64,000 bases of DNA from Hyphomicrobiales bacterium (lineage in GTDB: Bacteria > Pseudomonadota > Alphaproteobacteria > Rhizobiales > Methyloligellaceae): positions 1-64,000 of the forward strand of contig JAJFHP010000057.1 in assembly GCA_021775555.1 (NCBI GenBank), read 5' to 3'. The notes below the pieces were generated by a model. That model had not been told where the DNA came from, ran no database searches, and saw only the letters and a program-made list of their open reading frames with translations. The position numbers and the translations under genes were made by a program. Positions 29,435-37,678 of this stretch are shown piece by piece. Each line of letters opens with the position of its first letter. The stretch's first letter is position 1.

Positions 29435-31288
29435 TCAGGTCTTGCCGCCCGCGCCCTTTTTCTTGATGCCTATATTTTCAAACAAGGTGATGGGTACACC
29501 CTGGGTCTTCATGATGTAGGATTGCTGCAGGACCGAAAGCGTATTGTTCCAGGCCCAGTAGATGACGAGACCGGCCGGGAAGGGCGCCAGCAGGAATGTG
29601 AACATCACCGGCATCCAGGCAAATATCTGCGCCTGGATCGGGTCCGGTGGGGCCGGGTTGAGCCGCATCTGCACGAACATCGACACGCCCATGATCAGCG
29701 GCCAGATACCGACCATCAGGAATCCCGGCGGATCCCAGGGGATCAGTCCGAACAGGTTGAACATGGTCGTGGGGTCGGGTGCGGATAAATCCTTGATCCA
29801 GCCATAGAAGGGGGCATGGCGCATTTCGATCGTGACAAACAGCACCTTGTAGAGCGCGAAGAATATGGGAATTTGCACAAGGATCGGCAGGCAGCCGGAT
29901 GCCGGGTTCACCTTCTCCTTCTTGTACAACTCCATCGTCGCCTGCTGTTGGCGCGTTTTATCGTCGGGGAAACGCTCCTTGATCTTGGCCATATCGGGCG
30001 CAAGCTTTTTCATCTTGCTCATGGACACGTAGGACTTGTTGGCCAGCGGGAACAGGGCAAGCTTGATGAGGACTGTGACCAGCAGGATGGCGATACCAAA
30101 ATTGCCCACCATCTTGTTGAAATAGTCGAGAGCGAAGAACAAGGGTTTAGTGAGGAAGTAGAACCAGCCCCAGTCAATCAGGAGATCGAACCGGTCGATC
30201 TTGTGCTTCTCGCCTTCTGCGTCAACCACGTCGACTTCCTTGGCGCCTGCAAAAAGCTGTCCCTGAACAGATCCCTTGCCGCCGGGCGGTATTTGCACCG
30301 CTGATGCCAGATAGTCAGTCTGGAAACGCTCCTTGGTGTTGACGACGTTTCCTGAGAAACGGGCCTGAAAAGGGGTGCGCTGATCGGGCGCTATGACAGC
30401 GGCCCAGTATTTGTCGGTAATGCCCAACCAGCCGCCTTTCACATCCTTGAAACTGGTAAGCTTGTCATCAATTGCGTCTTCATAGTCGATTTCCTGCAGG
30501 TTGTGTTCACCCAGAACGCCAACCAGGCCTTCATGGAGAATGTAGAAACTCTGCACTTCCGGGCGGCCATGGCGTGAAAGCAGCGCGTAGGGAAATAGTG
30601 AAATGCCGGTCGAGCTCTTGTTCTCGACCTCCTGTACCACCGAGAACATGTAGTTCTCGTCAACGGTAATGGTGCGGCGGAAGATCAGCTCTTCGCCATT
30701 GTCCCACTTCAGTGTCACCGGATTGCCGGGTATCAGTTTCGAGCCGGATTCGACGCTCCATTTTGTTGCGGCGGATGGCAATTTTAGCTTGGCCGTACCG
30801 TCTCCTACCCAGCCATGTTCTGCGTAAAACGCCTTGGCGCTTCCCGATGGCGAGAACAACGTCACGGCCGGGCTCTTCGGGTCGGCGGTGACCCGGTATT
30901 TGGTCATCACCAGATCGTCGATGCGCGCACCCGTGAGTGACAACGAGCCTCTCAGCTTGGGGGTTTCGATATAGAGACGTTCAGATTTTGACATGGCAGC
31001 TTTGCGGCTGGTTCCAAGTGGCGTGGGCGCGACAGCCGGTACGCTGGTAGAGACTGGGCCGGGCGTGCTTGTCGGTTTGGGCGGCGCTCCGTCGGCGGCA
31101 GAAGGTGCGGGCGCGGGTGATGGGGTCTGCTGCCTGGGCGCGGCCATCTTTTTTTGCTGTGCCTGCTGCTCTTGCAGCGCTTCGCGTTCGCGCGTCTTCG
31201 GGCCATTGTAGAGAGCCTGCCAACCCAGCAAAACTGCGATCGACAGCACGATCGCCATAATGAAATTCTTGTTGTTTTCGTCCATCAA
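29435..31288 (-). CDS. yidC: membrane protein insertase YidC
   Basis: Inserts and folds inner membrane proteins, alone or with SecYEG. 617 residues, the long Gram-negative form: N-terminal helix (NKNFIMAIVLSIAVLLGWQA), Pro/Ala-rich linker, large periplasmic domain (about residues 85-360), then five membrane helices starting near WGWFYFLTKPLFFALDYF. The family core is present: PLANKSYVSMSKMKKLAPDM, NPASGCLPILVQIPIFFALY and WAWNNTLSVLQQ. A Lys-rich tail ends the protein. Part of rpmH-rnpA-yidC. Confidence 0.96.
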   Translation of the reverse strand: MMDENNKNFIMAIVLSIAVLLGWQALYNGPKTREREALQEQQAQQKKMAAPRQQTPSPAPAPSAADGAPPKPTSTPGPVSTSVPAVAPTPLGTSRKAAMSKSERLYIETPKLRGSLSLTGARIDDLVMTKYRVTADPKSPAVTLFSPSGSAKAFYAEHGWVGDGTAKLKLPSAATKWSVESGSKLIPGNPVTLKWDNGEELIFRRTITVDENYMFSVVQEVENKSSTGISLFPYALLSRHGRPEVQSFYILHEGLVGVLGEHNLQEIDYEDAIDDKLTSFKDVKGGWLGITDKYWAAVIAPDQRTPFQARFSGNVVNTKERFQTDYLASAVQIPPGGKGSVQGQLFAGAKEVDVVDAEGEKHKIDRFDLLIDWGWFYFLTKPLFFALDYFNKMVGNFGIAILLVTVLIKLALFPLANKSYVSMSKMKKLAPDMAKIKERFPDDKTRQQQATMELYKKEKVNPASGCLPILVQIPIFFALYKVLFVTIEMRHAPFYGWIKDLSAPDPTTMFNLFGLIPWDPPGFLMVGIWPLIMGVSMFVQMRLNPAPPDPIQAQIFAWMPVMFTFLLAPFPAGLVIYWAWNNTLSVLQQSYIMKTQGVPITLFENIGIKKKGAGGKT

Positions 31289-31317
31289 ATCGGTTCCGCG
31301 CTACAAAGGGCTGAAGG

Positions 31318-31701
31318 TCAGGCCCGTGACCGTTTATCCTTGTGAATGCCCTCAAGCGCCTGGAGCAGTTCCTTTTGAACATGTTCAAAGGGCTGCGTCA
31401 GTGCGCCCTGGCGGGCGATCACCACATAATCATATCCAGCCCTGGCATGGGACCGTGCCACCAGCCGAACCGTTTCTTTAAGTCTGCGCCGTGCGCGGTT
31501 GCGCGTGACGGCGTTACCGAGCCGCTTCGTGGCGGTAAAGCCAAAACGCGTCATATCACTGCTGGACCGCACGCCATCCGGCCTGCGCCGCGCCTGCAGC
31601 ACGAGGCTTCTTGAACGCCATACGCGGCCATCTCGCACGCGCAAGAACTCAGCGCGCTTTTTCAATCGGCCCAGTGGGATGAGAGGTTCGCTGGTTTGCA
31701 C
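31318..31701 (-). CDS. rnpA: ribonuclease P protein component
   Basis: Protein subunit of RNase P for 5' tRNA maturation. 127 residues, very basic. RNR-type motif NAVTRNRARRRLKETVRLV and the N-terminal LKKRAEFLRVRDGRVWRS are family hallmarks. It is placed between rpmH (22 bp upstream) and yidC (29 bp downstream) on the same strand. Confidence 0.95.
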   Translation of the reverse strand: MQTSEPLIPLGRLKKRAEFLRVRDGRVWRSRSLVLQARRRPDGVRSSSDMTRFGFTATKRLGNAVTRNRARRRLKETVRLVARSHARAGYDYVVIARQGALTQPFEHVQKELLQALEGIHKDKRSRA

Positions 31702-31723
31702 GGGTTTGCTCGCGCGCCTCAGC

Positions 31724-31858
31724 TTACGCCGAGAGGCTCTTGCGGCCCTTCGAGCGGCGCCGTGCGAGAATTTTCATGCCGTTCTTGGTTGCGCTGCGAG
31801 AGCGGTAACCGTGCCGCCTTTTGCGTACCAGGACGCTTGGTTGATATGTGCGTTTCAC
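31724..31858 (-). CDS. rpmH: 50S ribosomal protein L34
   Basis: 44-residue ribosomal protein encoded just upstream of rnpA. The translation begins [20 protein letters not shown] after a GTG start at 31858 and ends GRKSLSA before TAA. This matches L34 throughout (MKRTxQPS start, R-rich middle). The GTG start is unusual for such a highly expressed gene but no ATG fits. Confidence 0.94.
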   Translation of the reverse strand: MKRTYQPSVLVRKRRHGYRSRSATKNGMKILARRRSKGRKSLSA

Positions 31859-32066
31859 ACCTGAACTCCATGTCGCTGCTGGCGAACCGCCGCACTGCCG
31901 TCATTGCCAGTACCAAAGCGCTTCCACCGTGCGCCAAATGATGACAATCGAGGAATTGCGCCGCTTATACGTTTGGGGCGGTTTTAAGTCAATTGATCGA
32001 AGTTGCTATGTGTGGCGCGCGTGTCCCGTGTGGAGGCAGCATCTCTCCCCGGCCAACTCCTCTCAT

Positions 32067-32360
32067 TCATTCCCCGACAGGGGCACATTTATTTTGCGTC
32101 CCGCACCAATGAGAACAGCATTCGGGATCAGTTCCTGTAGTCGAGCAGGACCCACCGTTTGATTTACAGCGTCTATGCGTCGCCAGGCGAAGACTCTTTT
32201 CATCCCTGGAAGGTATCTCACTTCGAGGTGTCACCATTGATCGAGAGCCTTCCTGTGCCGAGGTTTCCTGTAAGGGCAGCGAGATGCCCGAAACCGTGCC
32301 CATTGATGTAAGAAAGGCCCCAAGGGCCAGGATCGCGAAAAGTGCTGTTAGTGTTTTCAT
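32067..32360 (-). CDS. secreted cysteine-rich mini-protein with knottin (ICK) cysteine spacing
   Basis: 97-residue pre-protein. Start ATG at 32360 is preceded by a strong ribosome site (GGGAGG, 5 bases before ATG on the minus strand). Residues 1-25 are a signal peptide (LTALFAILALGAFLTSMG). Residues 26-62 form a Cys-free linker rich in Ser, Glu and Arg. Then a dibasic RR is followed by six cysteines at 65, 72, 81, 82, 86 and 92: C-x6-C-x8-CC-x3-C-x5-C. That is the inhibitor-cystine-knot spacing known from omega-conotoxins and other knottins, together with a similar signal/pro/mature layout. I know no bacterial family with this exact sequence. The knot and any activity are inference. Confidence 0.75.
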   Translation of the reverse strand: MKTLTALFAILALGAFLTSMGTVSGISLPLQETSAQEGSRSMVTPRSEIPSRDEKSLRLATHRRCKSNGGSCSTTGTDPECCSHWCGTQNKCAPVGE

Positions 32361-32623
32361 TGTTTCCTCCCTATTACCTATACGTCACGCCATCGCTTCA
32401 TCAGGCACGGTCCACCTGACCTGAAAGCCTATCACAATCCGTTGAGGTGCTGATCTAATTTTCACACAGGACCGTTATCAAAGTCATGATGCTCCAGACG
32501 GGCTGCGGGTAGACCAATATTCCGCTGTGACGCCAAGGGTAGATTATGAGTATGATTGAGCGCTGAAGATAAGAAAATGATGATATATGGTCAGCGGGTT
32601 CGCGTTTTTCAGGAGACGGCGCA

Positions 32624-33427
32624 GTGAGTGAGGGGGAAAAAGCCCGGCCTGCCGGTGATGGTGGCGGCTGGGTCAAGCGGGTCCTGCCGCTGGTCATACT
32701 GGCCGGGGTCGCTGCGCTCGTTATTTCCCAGGGCTGGCACGAATATCTCACCCTGGAGCATATCGCGGAAAACCGTGATCTGCTGAAGGCCTATATCAAA
32801 GAGAACGCCCTTCTTTCCCTGCTGGCCTATATGGGCATCTATATCGTCGTCATTGCCCTGTCCCTGCCGGGTGGAGTGTTCCTCACCCTGACAGGCGGCT
32901 TCCTGTTCGGCTGGCTCATTGGCGGGCTGGCCACTGTGGTGGCGGCCACCATCGGCGCGACCATCATCTTTCTCATTGCCAAGACCTCGTTCGGGGAACC
33001 GCTGGCCGCGCGCGCAGGCCCTAGGCTGGACAAGCTGAGGGCCGGGTTTCAGGACAGCGCGCTCAACTACCTGTTGTTCTTGCGGCTGGTGCCGCTGTTC
33101 CCCTTCTGGCTCGTCAATCTGGCGCCGGCGCTGCTCGGCGTTGGTCTGGGCACTTATGTAATCGGCACCTTCTTTGGCATCATTCCCGGCACTTTTGCAT
33201 TTGCCTATGCCGGTGTGGGGCTGGACAGCGTGATTGAAGCACAGAGCCAAGCGTATCAGACATGCCTGAAAGGCCAACAGGTAAGCGGCGGGCAGGATTG
33301 CGAATTTACTCTCGACCCGGGAGCGCTTGTCACGCCTGAATTGCTGATTGCGTTTGCAGCCCTTGGCGTGGTTGCACTGATACCCGTAATATTAAAAAAA
33401 TTCCGCAAACCGGCGCCTGGCGCCTGA
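32624..33427 (+). CDS. TVP38/TMEM64-family (VTT domain) membrane protein
   Basis: 267 residues with about five or six membrane segments. GTG start at 32624, with AGGAGA seven bases upstream. The VTT (SNARE-associated, DedA-like) core runs from about residue 65: VIALSLPGGVFLTLTGGFLF, GGLATVVAATIGATIIFLIA, LRLVPLFPFWLVNLAPALLG, FFGIIPGTFAFAYAG. Members are thought to move or scramble lipids. It is followed 39 bp later by a disulfide oxidoreductase gene, a pairing common in proteobacteria. Confidence 0.9.
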   Translation: MSEGEKARPAGDGGGWVKRVLPLVILAGVAALVISQGWHEYLTLEHIAENRDLLKAYIKENALLSLLAYMGIYIVVIALSLPGGVFLTLTGGFLFGWLIGGLATVVAATIGATIIFLIAKTSFGEPLAARAGPRLDKLRAGFQDSALNYLLFLRLVPLFPFWLVNLAPALLGVGLGTYVIGTFFGIIPGTFAFAYAGVGLDSVIEAQSQAYQTCLKGQQVSGGQDCEFTLDPGALVTPELLIAFAALGVVALIPVILKKFRKPAPGA

Positions 33428-33466
33428 CCGGGCAAATCCAGCCCAGCGCAGGAAAAGGACATTCAC

Positions 33467-34891
33467 ATGGCAGAATTGCTTGAACCCGACATTTGCGTCA
33501 TCGGAGCCGGCTCCGGCGGCCTGTCGGTAGCCGCCGCCGCAGCCCAGTTTGGTGTTGATGTCGTGCTCATTGAAAAGGACAAGATGGGCGGTGACTGCCT
33601 GAACACCGGCTGCGTGCCTTCCAAGGCCATGATCGCGTCGGGAAAGGTTGCTCAGACAATGCGCGATGCGGGGAAATTCGGGATCGCGTCCGTGCGTCCG
33701 CGCGTTGATCCGGCAAGCGTCCATGCTCATGTGCATGGCGTTATTGATGCAATCGCGCCGCTGGATTCCGTTGAGCGGTTCACGGGACTCGGTGTCCATG
33801 TCATCGAGGCCGAGGGCAAGTTTACCGATCCCAAAACAGTCTTAGCGGGAGACTATGAAATCCGCGCAAGGCGCTTTGTCGTGGCCACCGGGTCCTCGCC
33901 GGGCGTTCCGCCAATTCCAGGGCTCGACAAGGTGCCGTTCTTCACCAATGAAACGATCTTCGACAACACGAAAGCGCTTGATCATCTGATGGTCATCGGC
34001 GGCGGCCCCATTGGCATGGAGCTTGCGCAGGCGCATCACCGGCTAGGCGTCAAGGTCACCGTACTCGAGGCCTTTACACCGCTTGGCAAGGATGATCCGG
34101 AACTCACCGCCATCGTCCTCAAGCAACTGGACTCCGAAGGCATTGATATTCTTGCCGGCATTCGCATTGAGCGGATGGAGAAGGCCCGCACCGGTGTGCG
34201 AGCCGTCATTACACAAGATGGTAAGGAACGCGAAATCGAGGCGAGCCACCTTCTGGTCGCAGCCGGACGCCAGCCCAATGTCGATGGTATCGGGCTGGAA
34301 GAGGCAGGGATCGAGTTCGATCGCAAGGGCATCAAGGTGACGAGCGGGCTGAAAACGACAAACAAGCGCGTCTATGCCATTGGCGATATCGCGGGCGGTC
34401 TGCAATTTACCCACATGGCCAACTATCACGCCGGCATCGTTATTCGGAATGCTCTGTTCCGGCTGCCCGTGAAGGTGGACAGCTCGAACATTCCATGGGT
34501 GACCTATACTGAGCCTGAACTGGCCCATGTGGGCATGACCGAGGAGCAGGCGCGCGAAAAGCACAAGGACATTCGCGTGCTGCGTTGGCCTTACATGGAA
34601 AATGACCGTGCCCAGGCCGAGCATGCGACGCAAGGCATGATCAAGGTGATTACGGCAAAACGCGGGCGCATCCTTGGCGCCACCATCGTCGGAGAACATG
34701 CAGGCGAGCTGATCCAGCTCTGGGTCATGGCAATGTCGAAGAAAATGAAAATCGGCGCCATCACATCTATTGTGTTCGCTTATCCGACACTGGCGGAAAT
34801 CAGCAAACGCGCCGCTTACCAATATTACGCGCCGAGTTTGACGAACCCCAATATCCGCCGCATCATAGGCTGGCTACGTATATTCGGATGA
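33467..34891 (+). CDS. FAD-dependent pyridine nucleotide-disulfide oxidoreductase (mercuric-reductase/dihydrolipoamide-dehydrogenase type)
   Basis: 474 residues. FAD site ICVIGAGSGGLSVAAAAAQF; redox disulfide GGDCLNTGCVPSKAM (Cys-x4-Cys); NAD site MVIGGGPIGMELAQAH; second FAD motif RVYAIGDIAGG; C-terminal dimerisation domain with VFAYPTLAEISKRAAYQYY. The usual catalytic His-Glu pair (HPTxxE) is replaced: YPTLAE stands in that position, so it is not a classical lipoamide dehydrogenase. No N-terminal metal-binding HMA domain. Cotranscribed with the TVP38 gene. Substrate unknown. Confidence 0.88.
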   Translation: MAELLEPDICVIGAGSGGLSVAAAAAQFGVDVVLIEKDKMGGDCLNTGCVPSKAMIASGKVAQTMRDAGKFGIASVRPRVDPASVHAHVHGVIDAIAPLDSVERFTGLGVHVIEAEGKFTDPKTVLAGDYEIRARRFVVATGSSPGVPPIPGLDKVPFFTNETIFDNTKALDHLMVIGGGPIGMELAQAHHRLGVKVTVLEAFTPLGKDDPELTAIVLKQLDSEGIDILAGIRIERMEKARTGVRAVITQDGKEREIEASHLLVAAGRQPNVDGIGLEEAGIEFDRKGIKVTSGLKTTNKRVYAIGDIAGGLQFTHMANYHAGIVIRNALFRLPVKVDSSNIPWVTYTEPELAHVGMTEEQAREKHKDIRVLRWPYMENDRAQAEHATQGMIKVITAKRGRILGATIVGEHAGELIQLWVMAMSKKMKIGAITSIVFAYPTLAEISKRAAYQYYAPSLTNPNIRRIIGWLRIFG

Positions 34892-35001
34892 AGCTGTAAC
34901 CGAGCCACCCGCTCCCCCTTGCTCAACCACCCGTTAAGGTACCCTTGGGTGGCTTGGGACAGGATAGAGTTTGGAAACGATTTAAGTCACACTTGACGAT
35001 T

Positions 35002-36504
35002 ATGAACATGCCAGAAGACGAAAACACATTCAGCGATGGCGGAGAGCCTGCGCTCATCAACGACAAGCCGAAGGATAACCCGGTTCGCCCGGCATGGTTT
35101 GGCCTGTCCGCCAAGCTCCTGATCCTGACCATCGTATTTGTGATGGTGGCCGAGGTTCTGGTGTTCGTGCCCTCGGTTGCGAACTTCCGGAAGAGCTGGC
35201 TGATGCAGCGTCTTGGTGCGGCCCAGATTGCAGCACTTGCAGCAGCACCCGGCGAGGAGTTTCCGTTGGCTGCGCGGATCGAGTTGCTGCGCCACGCCCA
35301 GGTTCATGCGGTCGCCCTGAAACGCGGAGATTCCCGCAATCTTATATTGCAAAGCGAAATGCCAACGGGTGTTGCCGCGCATTACGATTTGCGTGAGGCC
35401 GGCTGGGCAGAGCTCATCTGGGATGCGCTCAAGGTGTTTATGGCACCCTCCGGGCAATTCATACGCGTGGTCGGGCAGCCCGGCTTTGGCGCGGAACAGT
35501 TTGTCGAGATCGTGGTTGAGCAAAATCCTCTGAAAACGGCGATGATAAATTTCGGCCTTGGTATTCTCGGGCTCTCGATCATCATTTCAATGATAACGGC
35601 AGCATTGGTCTACCTGGCGCTCAACTTGATGCTGGTCCGGCCGATGACACGCATCACCCACTCCATGGTGAGATTTGGCGAAGACCCTGAAGACCCCGCC
35701 CGCGTGATCGTACCCTCGGAACGGCGTGATGAGGTTGGCACGGCGGAGCGCGAGCTTGCCCATATGCAGCATGAGCTCAGCGGGGCACTGCAACAGAAAA
35801 ACAGACTTGCAGCACTGGGTCTGGCGGTTTCCAAAATCAATCATGATCTGCGCAACATGCTGGCGAGCGCACAGCTTATCTCCGATCGCCTCGGTGGTGT
35901 TCAGGACCCGCTGGTGCAGCGCATGGCGCCAAAGCTGATCAATTCCCTGGACAGGGCCATCCGGCTTTGCACCGACACGCTGAAATTCGGCCGTGCCCAG
36001 GAGGCGGAGCCGGTGCGTGTCATGTGCGCCCTGAAGCCTCTGGTCGCCGAAGTCGGCGATGCCTTGGGTTTGAGTGATTCAAATGCCTTCACCTGGCGCA
36101 TGCATATTGCGGCGTCCTTGCAAGCTGATGTCGACCGTGACCAGCTCTACCGGGTCATGTCCAATCTGGCCCGCAACGCCCTGCAAGCTGTCGAGACGCA
36201 ATATGGTGGCACAAACCCGACGATCAGCATCTCCGCAGCGCGAACAGGTTCCGTCGTCACCATCGATGTTTGTGACACCGGCGGTGGCGTACCTGAAAAG
36301 GCGCGTGCCCATCTGTTTGAGCCTTTCCAGGGCTCTGCCCGCAAGGGTGGCACGGGGCTCGGGCTGGCGATTGCCTCGGAGCTGATCCAGGCCCATGGCG
36401 GCAAGATTACGCTTCTGGATGAGGGGCCGGGGACCACATTCCGCATCACTTTGCCGGACCAGGTGGTGGAACTTCACAAGCCGCGCACATCGGCCTCGGC
36501 CTGA
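35002..36504 (+). CDS. membrane sensor histidine kinase with HAMP domain
   Basis: 500 residues from ATG 35002 (an in-frame frame extends left without good context; ATG 35008 also possible). First membrane helix LLILTIVFVMVAEVLVFVPS, a periplasmic sensor (about residues 55-185), second helix LGILGLSIIISMITAALVYL, HAMP (LVRPMTRITHSMVRF). DHp with the phospho-acceptor His in VSKINHDLRNMLASAQ, then ATPase domain: N box NLARNALQAV, G1 DTGGGVPEKA, G2 GTGLGLAIA. No response regulator gene is adjacent in the window, so its partner is unknown. Confidence 0.9.
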   Translation: MNMPEDENTFSDGGEPALINDKPKDNPVRPAWFGLSAKLLILTIVFVMVAEVLVFVPSVANFRKSWLMQRLGAAQIAALAAAPGEEFPLAARIELLRHAQVHAVALKRGDSRNLILQSEMPTGVAAHYDLREAGWAELIWDALKVFMAPSGQFIRVVGQPGFGAEQFVEIVVEQNPLKTAMINFGLGILGLSIIISMITAALVYLALNLMLVRPMTRITHSMVRFGEDPEDPARVIVPSERRDEVGTAERELAHMQHELSGALQQKNRLAALGLAVSKINHDLRNMLASAQLISDRLGGVQDPLVQRMAPKLINSLDRAIRLCTDTLKFGRAQEAEPVRVMCALKPLVAEVGDALGLSDSNAFTWRMHIAASLQADVDRDQLYRVMSNLARNALQAVETQYGGTNPTISISAARTGSVVTIDVCDTGGGVPEKARAHLFEPFQGSARKGGTGLGLAIASELIQAHGGKITLLDEGPGTTFRITLPDQVVELHKPRTSASA

Positions 36505-36666
36505 GGCGAAAGTCTCGTGCGTCCCATTGCTTGCCTTTGTTCGCGCCAAGCCCTAAACAGGGCGTCGCGCGCTGCACGGGTCATCTTGTCTCGGGGCATG
36601 TGCGCATATTTTGCAAGGTCTGAGCGCGGCACATATCTCCGCAACCTGGCTCAAGCCTGGCACCTG

Positions 36667-36743
36667 GCGCCGGTAGCTCAGCTGGATAGAGCACCAGACT
36701 ACGAATCTGGGGGTCGGGAGTTCGAATCTTCCCCGGCGCGCCA
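36667..36743 (+). tRNA. tRNA-Arg (anticodon ACG)
   Basis: Complete cloverleaf with encoded CCA. Acceptor GCGCCGG pairs with CCGGCGC; D arm GCTC...GAGC; anticodon stem CCAGA/TCTGG with loop CTACGAA (anticodon ACG); T arm GGGAG TTCGAAT CTTCC. Length 77. It marks the left edge of the accessory segment, and tRNA 3' ends are common integration sites. Confidence 0.96.
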
Positions 36744-37295
36744 ATTTTAATCATATATATCAATGAGATATTCTGGTGTACGCGATCGGTGCTGCGGCCT
36801 CATTTCCAAAAAGGTCACAAATAGGTCACAGAGGAGTGTAGTTTCTAAGCCAGCGGGCAACAAAGGGACTAATGTCCGCTTTGCCCGCCAACAGAGGATT
36901 GATTTTTTGTTTCTAGTGGTGGCTCTGACGTCGTTTTCGGCTGCCATCACAGATCACGAGTACGTCGCCACGTTCGAGACAGACACAAGCGTCCGAGCTA
37001 AAATTGATGCCTTGGCAACGCCTGCTTTGAGGCTTGAACTGGACGGAGGGCCACATAGTATTGTGGTGACTGGGTCCTGTGGAGTTGCAGGACGCAGATA
37101 CCCCACGATCATTATACAGGTGATAAGCTAAATTGGAAACAATCCACAAACTGGATATGAGGCAGCAACCATAAGGAAAAGTTTTGATCTATCATTGAAT
37201 GTACATCTGCTTCGATTTATTGCAGACAACAATAAAAAATATTTGTACGATAATGGATCATAAATAAATAATGAAGTTAAGGAGGGGGCTGTATT
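36744..37295. other. junction region behind tRNA-Arg, no confident gene
   Basis: 552 bp with a sharp fall in GC near the right end. It contains a direct repeat AGGTCACA (36812-36819 and 36823-36830, 11-bp period) and a long stem GCGGGCA...TGCCCGC (about 36854-36889) with an inner GGAC/GTCC pair. A 122-codon frame (36763-37131) runs through both structures; its product has no recognisable family, so I do not call it a gene. No integrase is present. The right 160 bp are very AT-rich and probably hold the promoter of the lipoprotein gene. Confidence 0.5.
36812..36830. repeat. direct repeat AGGTCACA, 11-bp period
   Basis: Two exact copies of AGGTCACA separated by AAT, 69 bp behind the tRNA. One helical turn apart, as for arm-type sites of recombinases or a regulator; role inferred from place only. 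Confidence 0.45.
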
Positions 37296-37655
37296 ATGCT
37301 TTGTCTGGCCAATTTTATACTTATGTCGCTAGCCCTCACTGTCGTTGCAGGGTGCTCTCCAAGTATTGCCAGCACGTCAGATCAAGGTACCAGTCACCTA
37401 GAATACGTTCAACTGCAATCGGGAACACTTAGGCTTGCAGTCGTAGCGAAGAAAGACAAGTGCGACCCGCCAAATCCACCGCCTGAGTGTGTTTTTATGG
37501 TCCGGCGTGATGGTCAGTTGGTAAAACCCGATGGTAACGACGTGAAGGACTGGTCGCGCGATTTCAAAGCATTTCAAGAAAAAAACCCTGGAAGCGCAGG
37601 CCCAATGTTGAAGGGCCCGAAAGGTGAGCGTTATCGGCTGGAAAGAATCAAGTAA
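37296..37655 (+). CDS. small lipoprotein of unknown function
   Basis: 119 residues with a lipoprotein signal (LMSLALTVVAGC, lipid-modified Cys at about residue 20). A strong ribosome site (AGGAGGGGG) lies about 8 bases before the ATG. Mature part has two more cysteines (KCDPPNPPPEC), a Pro-rich turn, and a basic C-terminus (GPKGERYRLERIK). It is 23 bp before the patatin gene on the same strand and probably cotranscribed, so it may be an envelope partner of that enzyme. Confidence 0.7.
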   Translation: MLCLANFILMSLALTVVAGCSPSIASTSDQGTSHLEYVQLQSGTLRLAVVAKKDKCDPPNPPPECVFMVRRDGQLVKPDGNDVKDWSRDFKAFQEKNPGSAGPMLKGPKGERYRLERIK

Positions 37656-37678
37656 ACTCGTTAGTGGGCTGAGTTGAC

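Noticed and set aside
33467-34891. Calling the flavin disulfide oxidoreductase a mercuric reductase
   Set aside because: No N-terminal metal-binding domain, no C-terminal Cys pair and no mer genes nearby; left as a family-level call.
36763-37131. 122-codon frame behind tRNA-Arg
   Set aside because: It runs through the direct repeat and the stem, has no recognisable domain, no good ribosome site, and reads as junction DNA; kept only as an intergenic note.
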